Below, one piece after another: positions 55,913 through 64,000 of a stretch of 64,000 nucleotides of DNA. The notes below the pieces were generated by a model. The model had not been told where the DNA came from. It made no database searches and was given only the letters and a program-made list of their open reading frames with translations. Each line of letters begins with the position of its first letter. The first letter of the stretch is position 1. Origin of the DNA: Bacteroidota bacterium (GTDB taxonomy: Bacteria; Bacteroidota; Bacteroidia; NS11-12g; UBA955); NCBI GenBank assembly GCA_963169345.1, contig CAUJCT010000033.1, forward strand, positions 62,001-126,000, given 5' to 3'. Made by a program: the position numbers and the translations under genes.

Positions 55913-58246
55913 TTAACCCCCAACCTTACTCACTATTGCGCTGTAAAGCACATCTCCATTCCTTATAAGTACTGTATAAATGCCCTGACTTAATCCAGAA
56001 ATATCAATGGAATTCTCTTCTAATTCACCTTTAAGTACAATTGAACCATTTATATCTACAATTATAAGTTCTGAACCCATTAAGTCAACAGAGTTGTCTA
56101 TTGTTAGTTTGTCGGTACCCGATACCGGATTTGGATAAATAGCGAGAGCTTGTGCTTTTAATCGATTAACAGAATATAAAATATCAATCATCGTGTCGGT
56201 CCTATCCGACCAGCAAATGCCTTCTCTGACGCGTAAGCTGAATTTACCACTTAAATGATTGTTCTTTAAACTGAAAATTCTTAAGGTGTCTGTAAGTGCA
56301 ACACCCTTGTGCTTCCACTCGTAATAATCCCCTATAGTTGAACTTACCAGAAACAAACTATCCGCATGGAATTCAATGATCGGTTTGATAGGTTTTGGAT
56401 GAAATGTCAATTCAATGGTGTCCTGGAGATAACTGTTGCAACCATTGTCATTGCTGGCACTCACAATATATTGGCCGCTATTCGCAATCCAGATTGTGGT
56501 GCTGTCTTCGGTGTTCGACCAAAGTACATTGTCAGCATTTGTCTGGCAGACAACTTTAACGCTTTCTCCATTGCAATAATCAGTAACGATTGGCTCGCTT
56601 ATTACCGGATCGGATGGTCTTTCTAAAACTTTTGTACTGACAATTCCCGACCATTGGCTTTTACAATCGTTAAAATCTGTGACAATCACTTGAAATTGGT
56701 TGCTGTTTTTAACCTGTCTGGCGGGTTTGTCATAGCCATCCTGCCATTTTACTGCTTTATAAGTTTGGGAAAGATACAGCAAGATGCTGTCTCCATCGCA
56801 GAAAACAGTATCAGGAGAGTATTGAATTTGTGGTGTTGCCGGGAGTGCATTTATTTTAAAATCCAGACTATCCGACCAGGGGCTCACACATCCAAATTGA
56901 GATTTAACCCGTAGTCTTGTTCCAAAACCACTGGTTGATTGGAAACTTTCTGTATAATAACCAGCAGACCATTCGTAAACAGCATAATTGGCAGGGCCAT
57001 TCACTTTAAAAGTATCACCATCGCATAGTTCGAGCGCATTGTATACGATAGTGGGTTTGGCCGGAATCGGATGAATGGTGATGAGCACGGAATCATAAGC
57101 TGAACAAGCATTTGCATTGGTCATTTTAACAGTGTACAATCCCGAACTATCCGTGGTCATAGAATTGATTTTAGAGACGATGTTTCCCGATGGTAAATGA
57201 CGCCATTCGAAAGTGTTGCCAGTTGCCGGTCCTGCAACCAGTCTGTAACTCGGTCCTTTACAAAATGCGGTGTCTTTGCCTAAGTTGACAGTAGGGCTGG
57301 TGAAAATACTTAGATTAAACGTATCCCTTTTAACGCAACTGTTGATGTCTTTCATTTCAACCCAGATACTTTTACTTCCCAGCCCCATTTTGCTTACATT
57401 GAAAGTCAATGAATAACCAGTATCACCAGTTGACCATTTATAACTGTAACCTTGTTTAAGAGATTTTGTCAGTCCTGCATTACCGCATAATGAAGTATCA
57501 ACTCCAAGCGATAAACTCATGGGATGAAGTAAACAAGGATCAACAGTTCCTAATGCTGCCACTTGATTGGAATTAAGACATGTGTCAAATATTGCAACAG
57601 ATGCGATGTCGATCGTATCATCTTCCAGATCATTGTCTGCGAACAAAAGGAAATAAGGGTTCAAGGCAAATCTGTCATCGGTATCCTGATTGTTGCCTTC
57701 AAGTATCAACTGACCATTGAGATAGTAGCGATAGTAAGAGCCTAGATTGACTGAAACTACCAATCTGTACCATTGTTTGGTGTTGATGGCAACAGGTGTA
57801 TAGCCGGTTGTTGCAGTGCCAATTCTCCCCGGATTGGATTGTGAATTTGGTCGAATGAAACACTCACCATCATTCAGATTATTGGTGTCAGTCTGAAAAA
57901 AAGTATGCCATCTGTCCAGGTTCTCAACTTTAAAATCGAACATTAAAGTGTAACGGTTCACCGAATCACCGCCGTTTGGCGAAACACCATGAATACATTT
58001 GTAATATGAGCCCGGCCCAATTCTTACTGCCGTATCTTTTTGTTCCGGTCCCTTAATCCATTGATGCGTTCCAATAAGTTTTAGATCTTTCCCTACTGTT
58101 CCGCGCGTTAGATTGTTTGGGTCCTGAAATTTCCAGTAACCACTCAGATGCGGTTGTTGGGATGGAATTAAATCCTGGGCATTAAGGTTGTGAAAGGTAC
58201 TTACAGCGCCAAAAGCTATTGTCAAAAGGTAATATAATTGCCTCAT
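55913..58246 (-). CDS. T9SS-secreted LamG-domain protein with Ig-like repeats
   Basis: A 777-residue protein with a signal peptide of about 24 residues. A LamG/concanavalin-like domain follows (residues about 30-230: SGYWKFQDPNNLTRG..., YRYYLNGQLILEGN). Then come five or six Ig/PKD-like repeats (each with FCKGP/LCDGD/FCDGD-type turns and a W residue). The type A sorting domain ends the protein: ALAIYPNPVSG, ELIIVDINGSIVLKGELEENSIDISGLSQGIYTVLI. It is exported and anchored through the T9SS; ligand unknown, possibly glycan adhesion. The ATG lies inside a 13-bp hairpin. Confidence 0.85.
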   Translation of the reverse strand: MRQLYYLLTIAFGAVSTFHNLNAQDLIPSQQPHLSGYWKFQDPNNLTRGTVGKDLKLIGTHQWIKGPEQKDTAVRIGPGSYYKCIHGVSPNGGDSVNRYTLMFDFKVENLDRWHTFFQTDTNNLNDGECFIRPNSQSNPGRIGTATTGYTPVAINTKQWYRLVVSVNLGSYYRYYLNGQLILEGNNQDTDDRFALNPYFLLFADNDLEDDTIDIASVAIFDTCLNSNQVAALGTVDPCLLHPMSLSLGVDTSLCGNAGLTKSLKQGYSYKWSTGDTGYSLTFNVSKMGLGSKSIWVEMKDINSCVKRDTFNLSIFTSPTVNLGKDTAFCKGPSYRLVAGPATGNTFEWRHLPSGNIVSKINSMTTDSSGLYTVKMTNANACSAYDSVLITIHPIPAKPTIVYNALELCDGDTFKVNGPANYAVYEWSAGYYTESFQSTSGFGTRLRVKSQFGCVSPWSDSLDFKINALPATPQIQYSPDTVFCDGDSILLYLSQTYKAVKWQDGYDKPARQVKNSNQFQVIVTDFNDCKSQWSGIVSTKVLERPSDPVISEPIVTDYCNGESVKVVCQTNADNVLWSNTEDSTTIWIANSGQYIVSASNDNGCNSYLQDTIELTFHPKPIKPIIEFHADSLFLVSSTIGDYYEWKHKGVALTDTLRIFSLKNNHLSGKFSLRVREGICWSDRTDTMIDILYSVNRLKAQALAIYPNPVSGTDKLTIDNSVDLMGSELIIVDINGSIVLKGELEENSIDISGLSQGIYTVLIRNGDVLYSAIVSKVGG

Positions 58247-58271
58247 AATTAGTAGATTTTATGAGGCAATT
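58236..58271 (-). promoter_or_regulatory. Perfect 13-bp hairpin that contains the start codon of the LamG gene
   Basis: Minus-strand arms AATTGCCTCATAA (58271-58259) and TTATGAGGCAATT (58248-58236), with a 10-nt loop. The ATG (58246-58244) is inside the second arm. Confidence 0.75.
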
Positions 58272-58293
58272 AAGTTAAAAATATTGGATAAAG

Positions 58294-58301
58294 CAAATAT
58301 G
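58294..58301 (-). promoter_or_regulatory. Near-consensus -7 box (CATATTTG) for the LamG gene
   Basis: One base from TAnnTTTG on the minus strand, 47 nt before the ATG; the predicted leader would include the whole start-codon hairpin. Confidence 0.4.
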
Positions 58302-58357
58302 TGATTAAGCAGTTGAATTATTGCAAACAGATTCAGTTGCTTACTAAATTACAATTG

Positions 58358-60151
58358 TCAGAAGAATTCCTGAGAACCACTGGCGGTGTAGCATTTTATC
58401 TGAATCTTGCCGTTTTTAATAATCAGTCTGCTGTCTTCGGAAGTGTTGTTGACATCCCCTTTTGACACTTTGAGTTTACCTGAAGGTGCAAACAGTTCAA
58501 AACTCAAATCTTTAACATTGTTCTCTAATTGAATTTTGACATTGCCGTATTTGGAATAAATATCCAAAGCATCCACTAATTCCAGTTTCCAGGCATTTAA
58601 ATTACCGGATGTCATGGTGATTTTTACCTTGCCTTTACAATCGTTCAGACTCACATTGCCATAAGAAGATTCCAGTTCAAGATCGCCTTCCAGTTGTGTG
58701 ATGCTTATGTCACCTGAACGACTGAATGTAACTACTTTTCCAATGATATGACTTAAGTTTTGTCTGCCGTAGGTTCCATCAATTTTAATGTCTCCAATGA
58801 TGTCAGTGAGTTTAACATTGCCTGAAGAAGATTCAATAGTAACTTTAGCTGAAATGGTATTTAAATCAATATGTCCATAGCGACTGACTACATTGCAATG
58901 TTGCCCAGTTATGTTCTTTGCATCTATATTTCCTGAAGTAGAGCTGATTATTACTACACCTTTCACATCATTTAGGGTTATATGGCCATATCTGGCTTCA
59001 AGACGACATTCTCCTTCAATATCAGCAGCGTTGATTTGGCCCGACCCGGATAATACATTTAAAGCACCATGAATTTCCTTGACCAGTACATTGCCATAGC
59101 TAGCCTGGATGTTCACATTTCCTTTTACATTTTTCACAGACACCTGTCCTGAACGGTCAACTATGTTGACATTTGATTCCATGTCTTCAACGACTACATG
59201 ACCATAGCTGCATTCAACAGAATTGGATTTTGAATTCAAACCTTTGAGTGCTATGTTGCCACTTGAGTTTTTAAGGCTGACCATAGTGCCGGGAGGTGTT
59301 GTGATTTGAACCTCGCCGGTTAAATTAACTGTTCGACCAACAATATTGACATTACTTCCCGGACGAAATGAAATCTTTAAATGGGGGCCATTTTTTTCGT
59401 ATGTGAAAAGATAATGGCCTTTGTGTTTTCTTAATTTACCATCAATGGTTATAGCACTTTTCAAAACTGTTTTGTTATCGCTGCCGGGATTGACAGATAT
59501 GTTTCCAAACGCCATATCCACTTCAATTTTAGTAACACCATTGAATATAGTATCCAAGCTGTACTGACCAATTTCAGCCGGGATTTTCCTTGAACCTTTG
59601 CAATATGAATTGTCAATTTCAGGACTATCGGTTGCTGGAATTATTGGAGTGTAGGGGAATGCAGGTGGTAATGATGATCCAAAATCCGGAATGTCAAAAA
59701 TCGAAACCTCAGGTTTTACAGGGATTATTGGTAAGGAAGAGAATAAAGGCAATTGTGGAATAGATGATGAGTTAACGACAGGAGAGTCTGAAACAGTAAC
59801 TTCACTATCGTTAACAGACATGACCGGTGTTAGGGCCAGTTTGTTTTGAGTTTCAGGTTGAGGATTATTAAGGCCAAGATACAATCCGGCACCGACGCTT
59901 GCAGCTATTAGACCGGAGAAAAGCCATTTTAATTTTAAACTTTTTCCCAGACCCATTTTGATTTTGTTGAGCAATAGTTGCTCTCCCGGAATTACAGGGA
60001 TTAAAAAGGCGTCAGAGCCTAATGCGAATGATGTTTCCATATTAATAATTTGTTGTGTTATTACGTCATTATCATCTCCTTCAAGAATGCACAGTTGAAG
60101 AAGTTGTCTTAGAGACTCGTCACTAATCCTATCATTTTTGAATTCTTTCAT
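58358..60151 (-). CDS. Membrane-anchored DUF4097-type beta-solenoid protein, probable anti-sigma/sensor
   Basis: A 597-residue protein. Residues 1-73 are cytoplasmic, 74-94 form one membrane helix (LKWLFSGLIAASVGAGLYLGL), 100-180 a Pro/Ser-rich linker, and 200-565 a beta-solenoid of the DUF4097 kind. In the solenoid, Ser-Gly and Tyr-Gly pairs alternate strictly every 18 residues or so: glycines at 298 (SG), 317 (YG), 335, 353, 371, 389, 407, 426, 444, 462, 480, 498, 516, 536 and 558. Its start overlaps the sigma gene by 20 bp, so a sigma/anti-sigma role with an external sensor is likely but unproven. No Cys/His zinc motif is seen in the cytoplasmic part. Confidence 0.8.
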   Translation of the reverse strand: MKEFKNDRISDESLRQLLQLCILEGDDNDVITQQIINMETSFALGSDAFLIPVIPGEQLLLNKIKMGLGKSLKLKWLFSGLIAASVGAGLYLGLNNPQPETQNKLALTPVMSVNDSEVTVSDSPVVNSSSIPQLPLFSSLPIIPVKPEVSIFDIPDFGSSLPPAFPYTPIIPATDSPEIDNSYCKGSRKIPAEIGQYSLDTIFNGVTKIEVDMAFGNISVNPGSDNKTVLKSAITIDGKLRKHKGHYLFTYEKNGPHLKISFRPGSNVNIVGRTVNLTGEVQITTPPGTMVSLKNSSGNIALKGLNSKSNSVECSYGHVVVEDMESNVNIVDRSGQVSVKNVKGNVNIQASYGNVLVKEIHGALNVLSGSGQINAADIEGECRLEARYGHITLNDVKGVVIISSTSGNIDAKNITGQHCNVVSRYGHIDLNTISAKVTIESSSGNVKLTDIIGDIKIDGTYGRQNLSHIIGKVVTFSRSGDISITQLEGDLELESSYGNVSLNDCKGKVKITMTSGNLNAWKLELVDALDIYSKYGNVKIQLENNVKDLSFELFAPSGKLKVSKGDVNNTSEDSRLIIKNGKIQIKCYTASGSQEFF

Positions 60152-60695
60152 GGATTTTTTTACTAATGGTTTCCTTTAATCTTTGATAATACACTTTCAG
60201 CTGTTCTTCAGGCCTGTCTACAAATTTTGCAATTTCAGAGTAAGGGCGACCTTCGCTTCTCATCAGTAGCAGCATGCGTTGCCAGTCTTCAAGTCCTTGC
60301 AGAACCTCCTTCAAAGCACTCATGTGTCTGTTGTCTGCCGACTGAATTTCATCTTTCTCTGCAAAATCTTCAAATTCCCCATCTTCCATTCTGATTAAAT
60401 GGAGTCGTTCAGATAATTTTTTATTATCCCGATAATGATTTCTAAGATAATTAATAAATACCCTAAAAACGAAAGCTGCCAGTTTGTTTTCATGTTCAAA
60501 ATGATATTGTTCGTGCGTTTCAATCACTTTGTAAAGCGTCTTGTAAATTAAATCCCAGCAGACATCCTCATCTAATTTCCAGCTTTTTGAAGCATATCCG
60601 TACAGCTTTTTGCCATACCTTTGGTACAGTTCCTCCAGAAGCATTTTGTTTGTTTTGCCTTCTGATGTGAATGTCAGACTGTCTTCAATTTTCAA
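60132..60695 (-). CDS. ECF-type RNA polymerase sigma factor (second)
   Basis: A 187-residue protein with region 2 (LLEELYQRYGKKLYGYASKSW, VCWDLIYKTLYKVIET) and region 4 (LEDWQRMLLLMRSEGRPYSEIAKFVDRPEEQLKVYYQRLKETI). ECF class, with a rather diverged region 2. The start TTG at 60695 is uncertain; ATG at 60644 would drop 17 residues. It is transcribed with the downstream solenoid gene. Confidence 0.85.
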   Translation of the reverse strand: MKIEDSLTFTSEGKTNKMLLEELYQRYGKKLYGYASKSWKLDEDVCWDLIYKTLYKVIETHEQYHFEHENKLAAFVFRVFINYLRNHYRDNKKLSERLHLIRMEDGEFEDFAEKDEIQSADNRHMSALKEVLQGLEDWQRMLLLMRSEGRPYSEIAKFVDRPEEQLKVYYQRLKETISKKIHERIQK

Positions 60696-60862
60696 GTTCA
60701 GTTGCTTTAAAGTTGATTTCTGTTTTTAGAGAGTTAAAAATGGAATTTTATGCCCTCTATCTGTAATAACACAATCTGGTAACAGAAGCAGTAAATTTAG
60801 AGTAAAATATGGAATTGCAGAAGCTATTCAGACTATATTTCTAATCATGTTTGTTACCGTAT

Positions 60863-60870
60863 TATCTTTG
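60863..60870 (+). promoter_or_regulatory. -7 promoter box (TATCTTTG), 4 nt before the AlkB-like GTG
   Basis: TATCTTTG, then CGTC, then GTG (60875). Predicts initiation on a transcript that begins at, or within a base or two of, the start codon. Confidence 0.65.
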
Positions 60871-60874
60871 CGTC

Positions 60875-61483
60875 GTGCACAATTTACTGCCCAAAGATGG
60901 CGAAGTGTTCTATTGGTCTGAATTTTTAAATTCGGATATGGCGGATAGTTTATTCCGTCAATTGTTGGAAAACATTGATTGGTCGAAGGACAAAGTAAAA
61001 TTGTTTGGGAAAATTTATATCACAGAAAGGGAAGTCGCCTGGTATGCCGATGACGATTTAAGCTATACCTATTCGGGCGAAAAAAAAGTACCCAAAGCAT
61101 GGAGTGCTGAATTGCTAAATTTGAAACACACAATTGAAGAGGCAACAGGTGAAACATTTAATGCCTGCCTGCTGAATCTGTATCATTCAGGAAATGAAGG
61201 TATGGGTTGGCACAGTGATGATGAACCTGAACTGGGATATGAGCCAGTAATCGCATCTTTAAGTCTGGGAGCTAAAAGGAAGTTTGCATTTAAGCACAAA
61301 CATGATCAGTTAAAATACAGTCTGGAACTGGAGCATGGTTCACTGTTGTTGATGAAAGGACGAACACAGCACGACTGGAAACACGCTTTGCCCAAAAGTA
61401 AAAAAGTTGGATTGCCCAGAATTAATCTGACCTTCAGAAAAATTTTAGTTTTGAAAGCTCCCTTTAAAAAGAGCCAGAGTTGA
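60875..61483 (+). CDS. AlkB-like 2-oxoglutarate/Fe(II) dioxygenase
   Basis: A 202-residue AlkB-family protein (short ALKBH2/3-like form). The iron ligands are in WHSDDE (His and Asp, near residue 110) and QHDWKH near 166; RINLTFRK near 185 binds 2-oxoglutarate. It repairs alkylated bases or, in some members, other substrates. The GTG start at 60875 gives the family N terminus NLLPKDGEVFY; the TTG at 60851 is upstream of the -7 box. Single-gene unit. Confidence 0.9.
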   Translation: MHNLLPKDGEVFYWSEFLNSDMADSLFRQLLENIDWSKDKVKLFGKIYITEREVAWYADDDLSYTYSGEKKVPKAWSAELLNLKHTIEEATGETFNACLLNLYHSGNEGMGWHSDDEPELGYEPVIASLSLGAKRKFAFKHKHDQLKYSLELEHGSLLLMKGRTQHDWKHALPKSKKVGLPRINLTFRKILVLKAPFKKSQS

Positions 61484-61509
61484 GGATTTAGAATGGAATA
61501 GACAGTTGA

Positions 61510-62823
61510 TTAATCCAAATCCTCTACATATTGTTTTGGTGTTTTACCTGTAAAGCTTTTGAAGACTCTGAAGAAGCTCGAACGAGAGCTAAATCCGGCT
61601 TTAATGCCCAGAGATTCGATGGTGTGGTGTTCATGAAATCCCGACCCCAGGTCTCTTAAAACATGTTTAACACGCAAAAGGTTGCGATACTCATTGAAAT
61701 TGTACTTGTTGTAATAACGGAAAATGTACTCAATGTGGTAGTGAGGAATCTGTAAATTACTGCTGATGTACTTCATGTCGAAATCAGGATTGACGAATGG
61801 TTCGGATTCCATCAATTTGTTGATCTGTTCGATGTAGAAATTCACCTTGTCTTGCTCGATGTTTAATGACCCTTCACCGGGTGTTTCCAACTCGAGTTTT
61901 TTAACCCAGCCCATATCATCTATGTAAACTGTGTTGTTTTTTTCTTGGTAGTTTCTTCCAGGTTGTGCCTGTACTTGATTGTTGTTAACCACTGCTGTTG
62001 TTTTTGATGTGATAGATGTGTCAGTTAATGTATGGCCAATAAGTTCGATATCCGGAAGTTTAGTGTTAATGCTCGGCATACCGAATAGAAGGTCGCGTTT
62101 TATGATTACCCTTGTGAAAAAGAATATGAGAACAATGCTGCGAAGTAGATTTAATCGCGGAATGTCCAGATTTAAAATTGTTTTATTGGAAACCCAGTTG
62201 ATTATAACGGCTATAAATAGAATAGTACTTAAGATTGTGCTTGTTATAAGCAATGAGTCAATCCAGTTTCTTACAACCTTTCTCTGAGTATGTTCTGCCT
62301 GCTGTTTTTTGAGGTATTTAATGCGCAGCGACCAGGACATAATGAGGTAAACGATGGTGATACAGGTAATGATGATTGCGTGTTGCCCCATTTGTATATA
62401 AAAAGGGAACGGAACCGGGTCATTGAACTTGGTATTGAATATTGGTAAACGCCAAACACCTGTTTGTATAAATCCTGCAAAATAATAATAGATAAGCAAT
62501 GCAAATGCCAGAATTGGAATGAGCAAATGCCACATGTCATTTCTGGAAAAATCCTGTTCATCTTTAACAACACGTTTGATATATAAATAATAAGCCGGCG
62601 GTATCAGGTAATAAATAAAGGAAACCGATCCAGCGAGGAAATTATTTTGCAACAGATGGTTCTGGATGAGAAACATGCCCATCGAACGATAAGAGATGAT
62701 AGAGAAGCATAATCCTAAATAGAAATTTGTCCTCCAGTTCCTCTCAGGAGAGAAAAATAATACTGCGGAAACAGCAAATCCTAATATAGCTGTAAGCAGG
62801 CTGAATAGACTAAAGTCGCTCAT
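61510..62823 (-). CDS. AraC-family regulator with seven-helix membrane N terminus
   Basis: A 437-residue protein with seven or so membrane helices in residues about 5-240 (the 7TM-type sensor domain seen in Bacteroidota AraC regulators), a linker, and a C-terminal AraC-type DNA-binding domain. The two helix-turn-helix units are near residues 335-430, ending HTIESLGIKAGFSSRSSFFRVFKSFTGKTPKQYVEDLD. The signal it senses is unknown. Confidence 0.87.
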   Translation of the reverse strand: MSDFSLFSLLTAILGFAVSAVLFFSPERNWRTNFYLGLCFSIISYRSMGMFLIQNHLLQNNFLAGSVSFIYYLIPPAYYLYIKRVVKDEQDFSRNDMWHLLIPILAFALLIYYYFAGFIQTGVWRLPIFNTKFNDPVPFPFYIQMGQHAIIITCITIVYLIMSWSLRIKYLKKQQAEHTQRKVVRNWIDSLLITSTILSTILFIAVIINWVSNKTILNLDIPRLNLLRSIVLIFFFTRVIIKRDLLFGMPSINTKLPDIELIGHTLTDTSITSKTTAVVNNNQVQAQPGRNYQEKNNTVYIDDMGWVKKLELETPGEGSLNIEQDKVNFYIEQINKLMESEPFVNPDFDMKYISSNLQIPHYHIEYIFRYYNKYNFNEYRNLLRVKHVLRDLGSGFHEHHTIESLGIKAGFSSRSSFFRVFKSFTGKTPKQYVEDLD

Positions 62824-63569
62824 TTTAATAACCGTATAAAGGGGGAAAAGCTGTTTTAAGGCCTTTCAGGTAGTTCTTTTTCAAAGGCGAAATTAAACAT
62901 AAATGAAATAGGATGATTCTCATGCAATTGTGGAACATACACCAACATTTGTTCAATTAATTCAGTTTATTTCATTGTTCATTGATAATTAGATAATTAT
63001 ATGTGTGGAGAACTTGTTTCATATACTGGACACTTAAAACGGGAGTTCGCGTAAGTGTCAGATAATCAGGCAATAAAATTCTCTATGTAATGAAAATGTA
63101 AAATTGAATGTTTTGTAACTGAGTATTTGTAACATTTGTGCTGTGTCAATCCAGGGATATTGTTAACTTTTTTTTCTGAAATGCAGTATGGATAATGCTT
63201 TTGAGGGGATATCCTATCGAAGTCATTTTTCGAGTGAATTCTGACTAGGTATTTTTACATTTTTTGCTGAAAAAGGAAATTTCGCGAAGAAAACGTCATA
63301 AAACTCTGTATATCAACTAAGTAAAAACACTTATTGTAGCATATCTTATGGTATCAAAATGTGCAAAAAGTGCAATTTTAATCTTCAGAAAATCAATCAT
63401 ATAAGAAATAGTTTGTATTGATTTACCAAAAATGGTATAATGTTAAATAAAATATTGTTTTTCGCTGTATATTTGTAACCGTTTCTGATAAGTATTTATA
63501 CCTAAAAAAAAGAAATAAGTATTTAGACGAAATCCCCCAAAAAGTACACACACAAATAACACAAATAAA
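62824..63569. other. Long gene-free, AT-rich stretch before the last gene
   Basis: About 745 bp without any convincing gene. A weak inverted repeat, GACACTT (63029-63035) with AAGTGTC (63053-63059), lies in it. The TATATTTG box at 63468-63475 is the best promoter for the downstream secreted protein, leaving a leader of about 90 nt. The AraC gene starts at its left edge (minus strand), so it could hold regulatory sites for both. Confidence 0.7.
63468..63475 (+). promoter_or_regulatory. -7 promoter box (TATATTTG) for the last, secreted protein gene
   Basis: TATATTTG fits TAnnTTTG; 94 nt before the ATG at 63570. Confidence 0.55.
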
Positions 63570-64000
63570 ATGAACTCAAATTTTAACTCCCCAAGTATCC
63601 TTAAAGTAGCCATTTTGGCTGTAGTATCCGTATTGTCTTTCAACAAAGCCAATGCACAAGCCAACACCATTGTAAAATCAAGCAATGGTTACAATGTATT
63701 AATCACATTAGATGTTGTAAGAATTATTTCTCCAAACTCATGTAAATGGGGTTATAACTACAACACTCGCATCAGTTACGATATTCAGTTTGCAGGTAAT
63801 AATATTCCTAAAAACCTTTACACATTGCAAACAACACTAGAATGTGGTTCTGATGATAATTTTACATCATTGCCATTGAAAGGTGGTAAAGGTGAAAAGA
63901 ACACCCACTCAAATCCATGGAATCCTAATTCAGATTGTTCAACAGTAACTCCGGCATCTTTAAACTGTAACACTTTTGAATTGGAAATTGAAGGTCCTGG
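63570..64000 (+). CDS. Secreted protein, 3' end outside window, function unknown
   Basis: The frame from 63570 is open to the window end (143 complete codons). It starts with a signal peptide of about 30 residues (SPSILKVAILAVVSVLSF, then NKANAQ before the cut). The mature part is Asn/Ser/Thr-rich with Cys at about residues 62, 97, 123 and 131, and reads like an exported adhesin-type or cell-surface protein. No family was recognised from this fragment. The end of the gene, and any sorting domain, lie outside the window. Confidence 0.75.
   Translation, partial: MNSNFNSPSILKVAILAVVSVLSFNKANAQANTIVKSSNGYNVLITLDVVRIISPNSCKWGYNYNTRISYDIQFAGNNIPKNLYTLQTTLECGSDDNFTSLPLKGGKGEKNTHSNPWNPNSDCSTVTPASLNCNTFELEIEGP

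Noticed and set aside
63443..63685. Minus-strand frame near the window end
   Set aside because: It covers the promoter and start of the secreted protein gene and has no recognisable product.

Overview
The window is a stretch of a Bacteroidota chromosome of moderately low GC. Four things point there: type IX secretion (T9SS) genes gldM and gldN, secreted proteins ending in a T9SS sorting domain, repeated promoter -7 boxes of the Bacteroidota form TAnnTTTG, and a near absence of Shine-Dalgarno (SD) sites. The ribosomal operon has the order usual for the phylum and has no tuf between fusA and rpsJ. No tRNA, rRNA, CRISPR array, transposase or phage gene was seen. The class cannot be fixed from this sequence alone; a Chitinophagia- or Sphingobacteriia-like lineage is plausible.

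Layout. 1-1.8 kb: end of gldM and all of gldN. 1.9-5.1 kb: typA, a small low-complexity lipoprotein, a protein that is almost only a T9SS sorting domain, an S4-domain protein and a GNAT acetyltransferase. 5.1-5.6 kb: a gene-free segment with nested inverted repeats. 5.6-15.2 kb: a NatAB-like ABC exporter, an M48 protease, a TonB-dependent receptor, a Crp/Fnr regulator and an LTA-synthase-like sulfatase. 15.3-32.3 kb: one long translation operon from rpsL to rplQ, including fusA, secY, infA and rpoA, plus the short rpmD and rpmJ. 32.4-37.4 kb: a giant TraB/GumN-domain protein and the rpsF-rpsR-rplI operon. 37.5-51.2 kb: mixed single genes, including a bacilliredoxin, a DODA-type dioxygenase, a C10 protease with a lipoprotein partner, a DUF4139 protein, a universal stress protein, HemW, PurQ, an outer-membrane protein, an MFS carrier and a class-A beta-lactamase-like protein. 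51.3-60.7 kb: two ECF sigma operons flanking a T9SS-secreted LamG protein. 60.8-64 kb: an AlkB-like dioxygenase, a membrane-anchored AraC regulator, a long gene-free leader region and the start of a secreted protein.

The parts most worth attention are these. (i) A recurrent arrangement places the start codon 4-6 nt after a TAnnTTTG box, which predicts leaderless mRNAs and in two cases picks a GTG start. (ii) Strong SD sites stand before rpsR and rplI in a phylum that mostly ignores SD. (iii) An ECF sigma gene overlaps a single-pass membrane protein whose exterior is a strictly alternating SG/YG 18-residue repeat. (iv) Perfect hairpins cover or abut the start codons of two envelope-protein genes. 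(v) There is an 85-bp tandem repeat with internal palindromes. (vi) A class-A beta-lactamase-like protein appears to lack the Glu166 general base.
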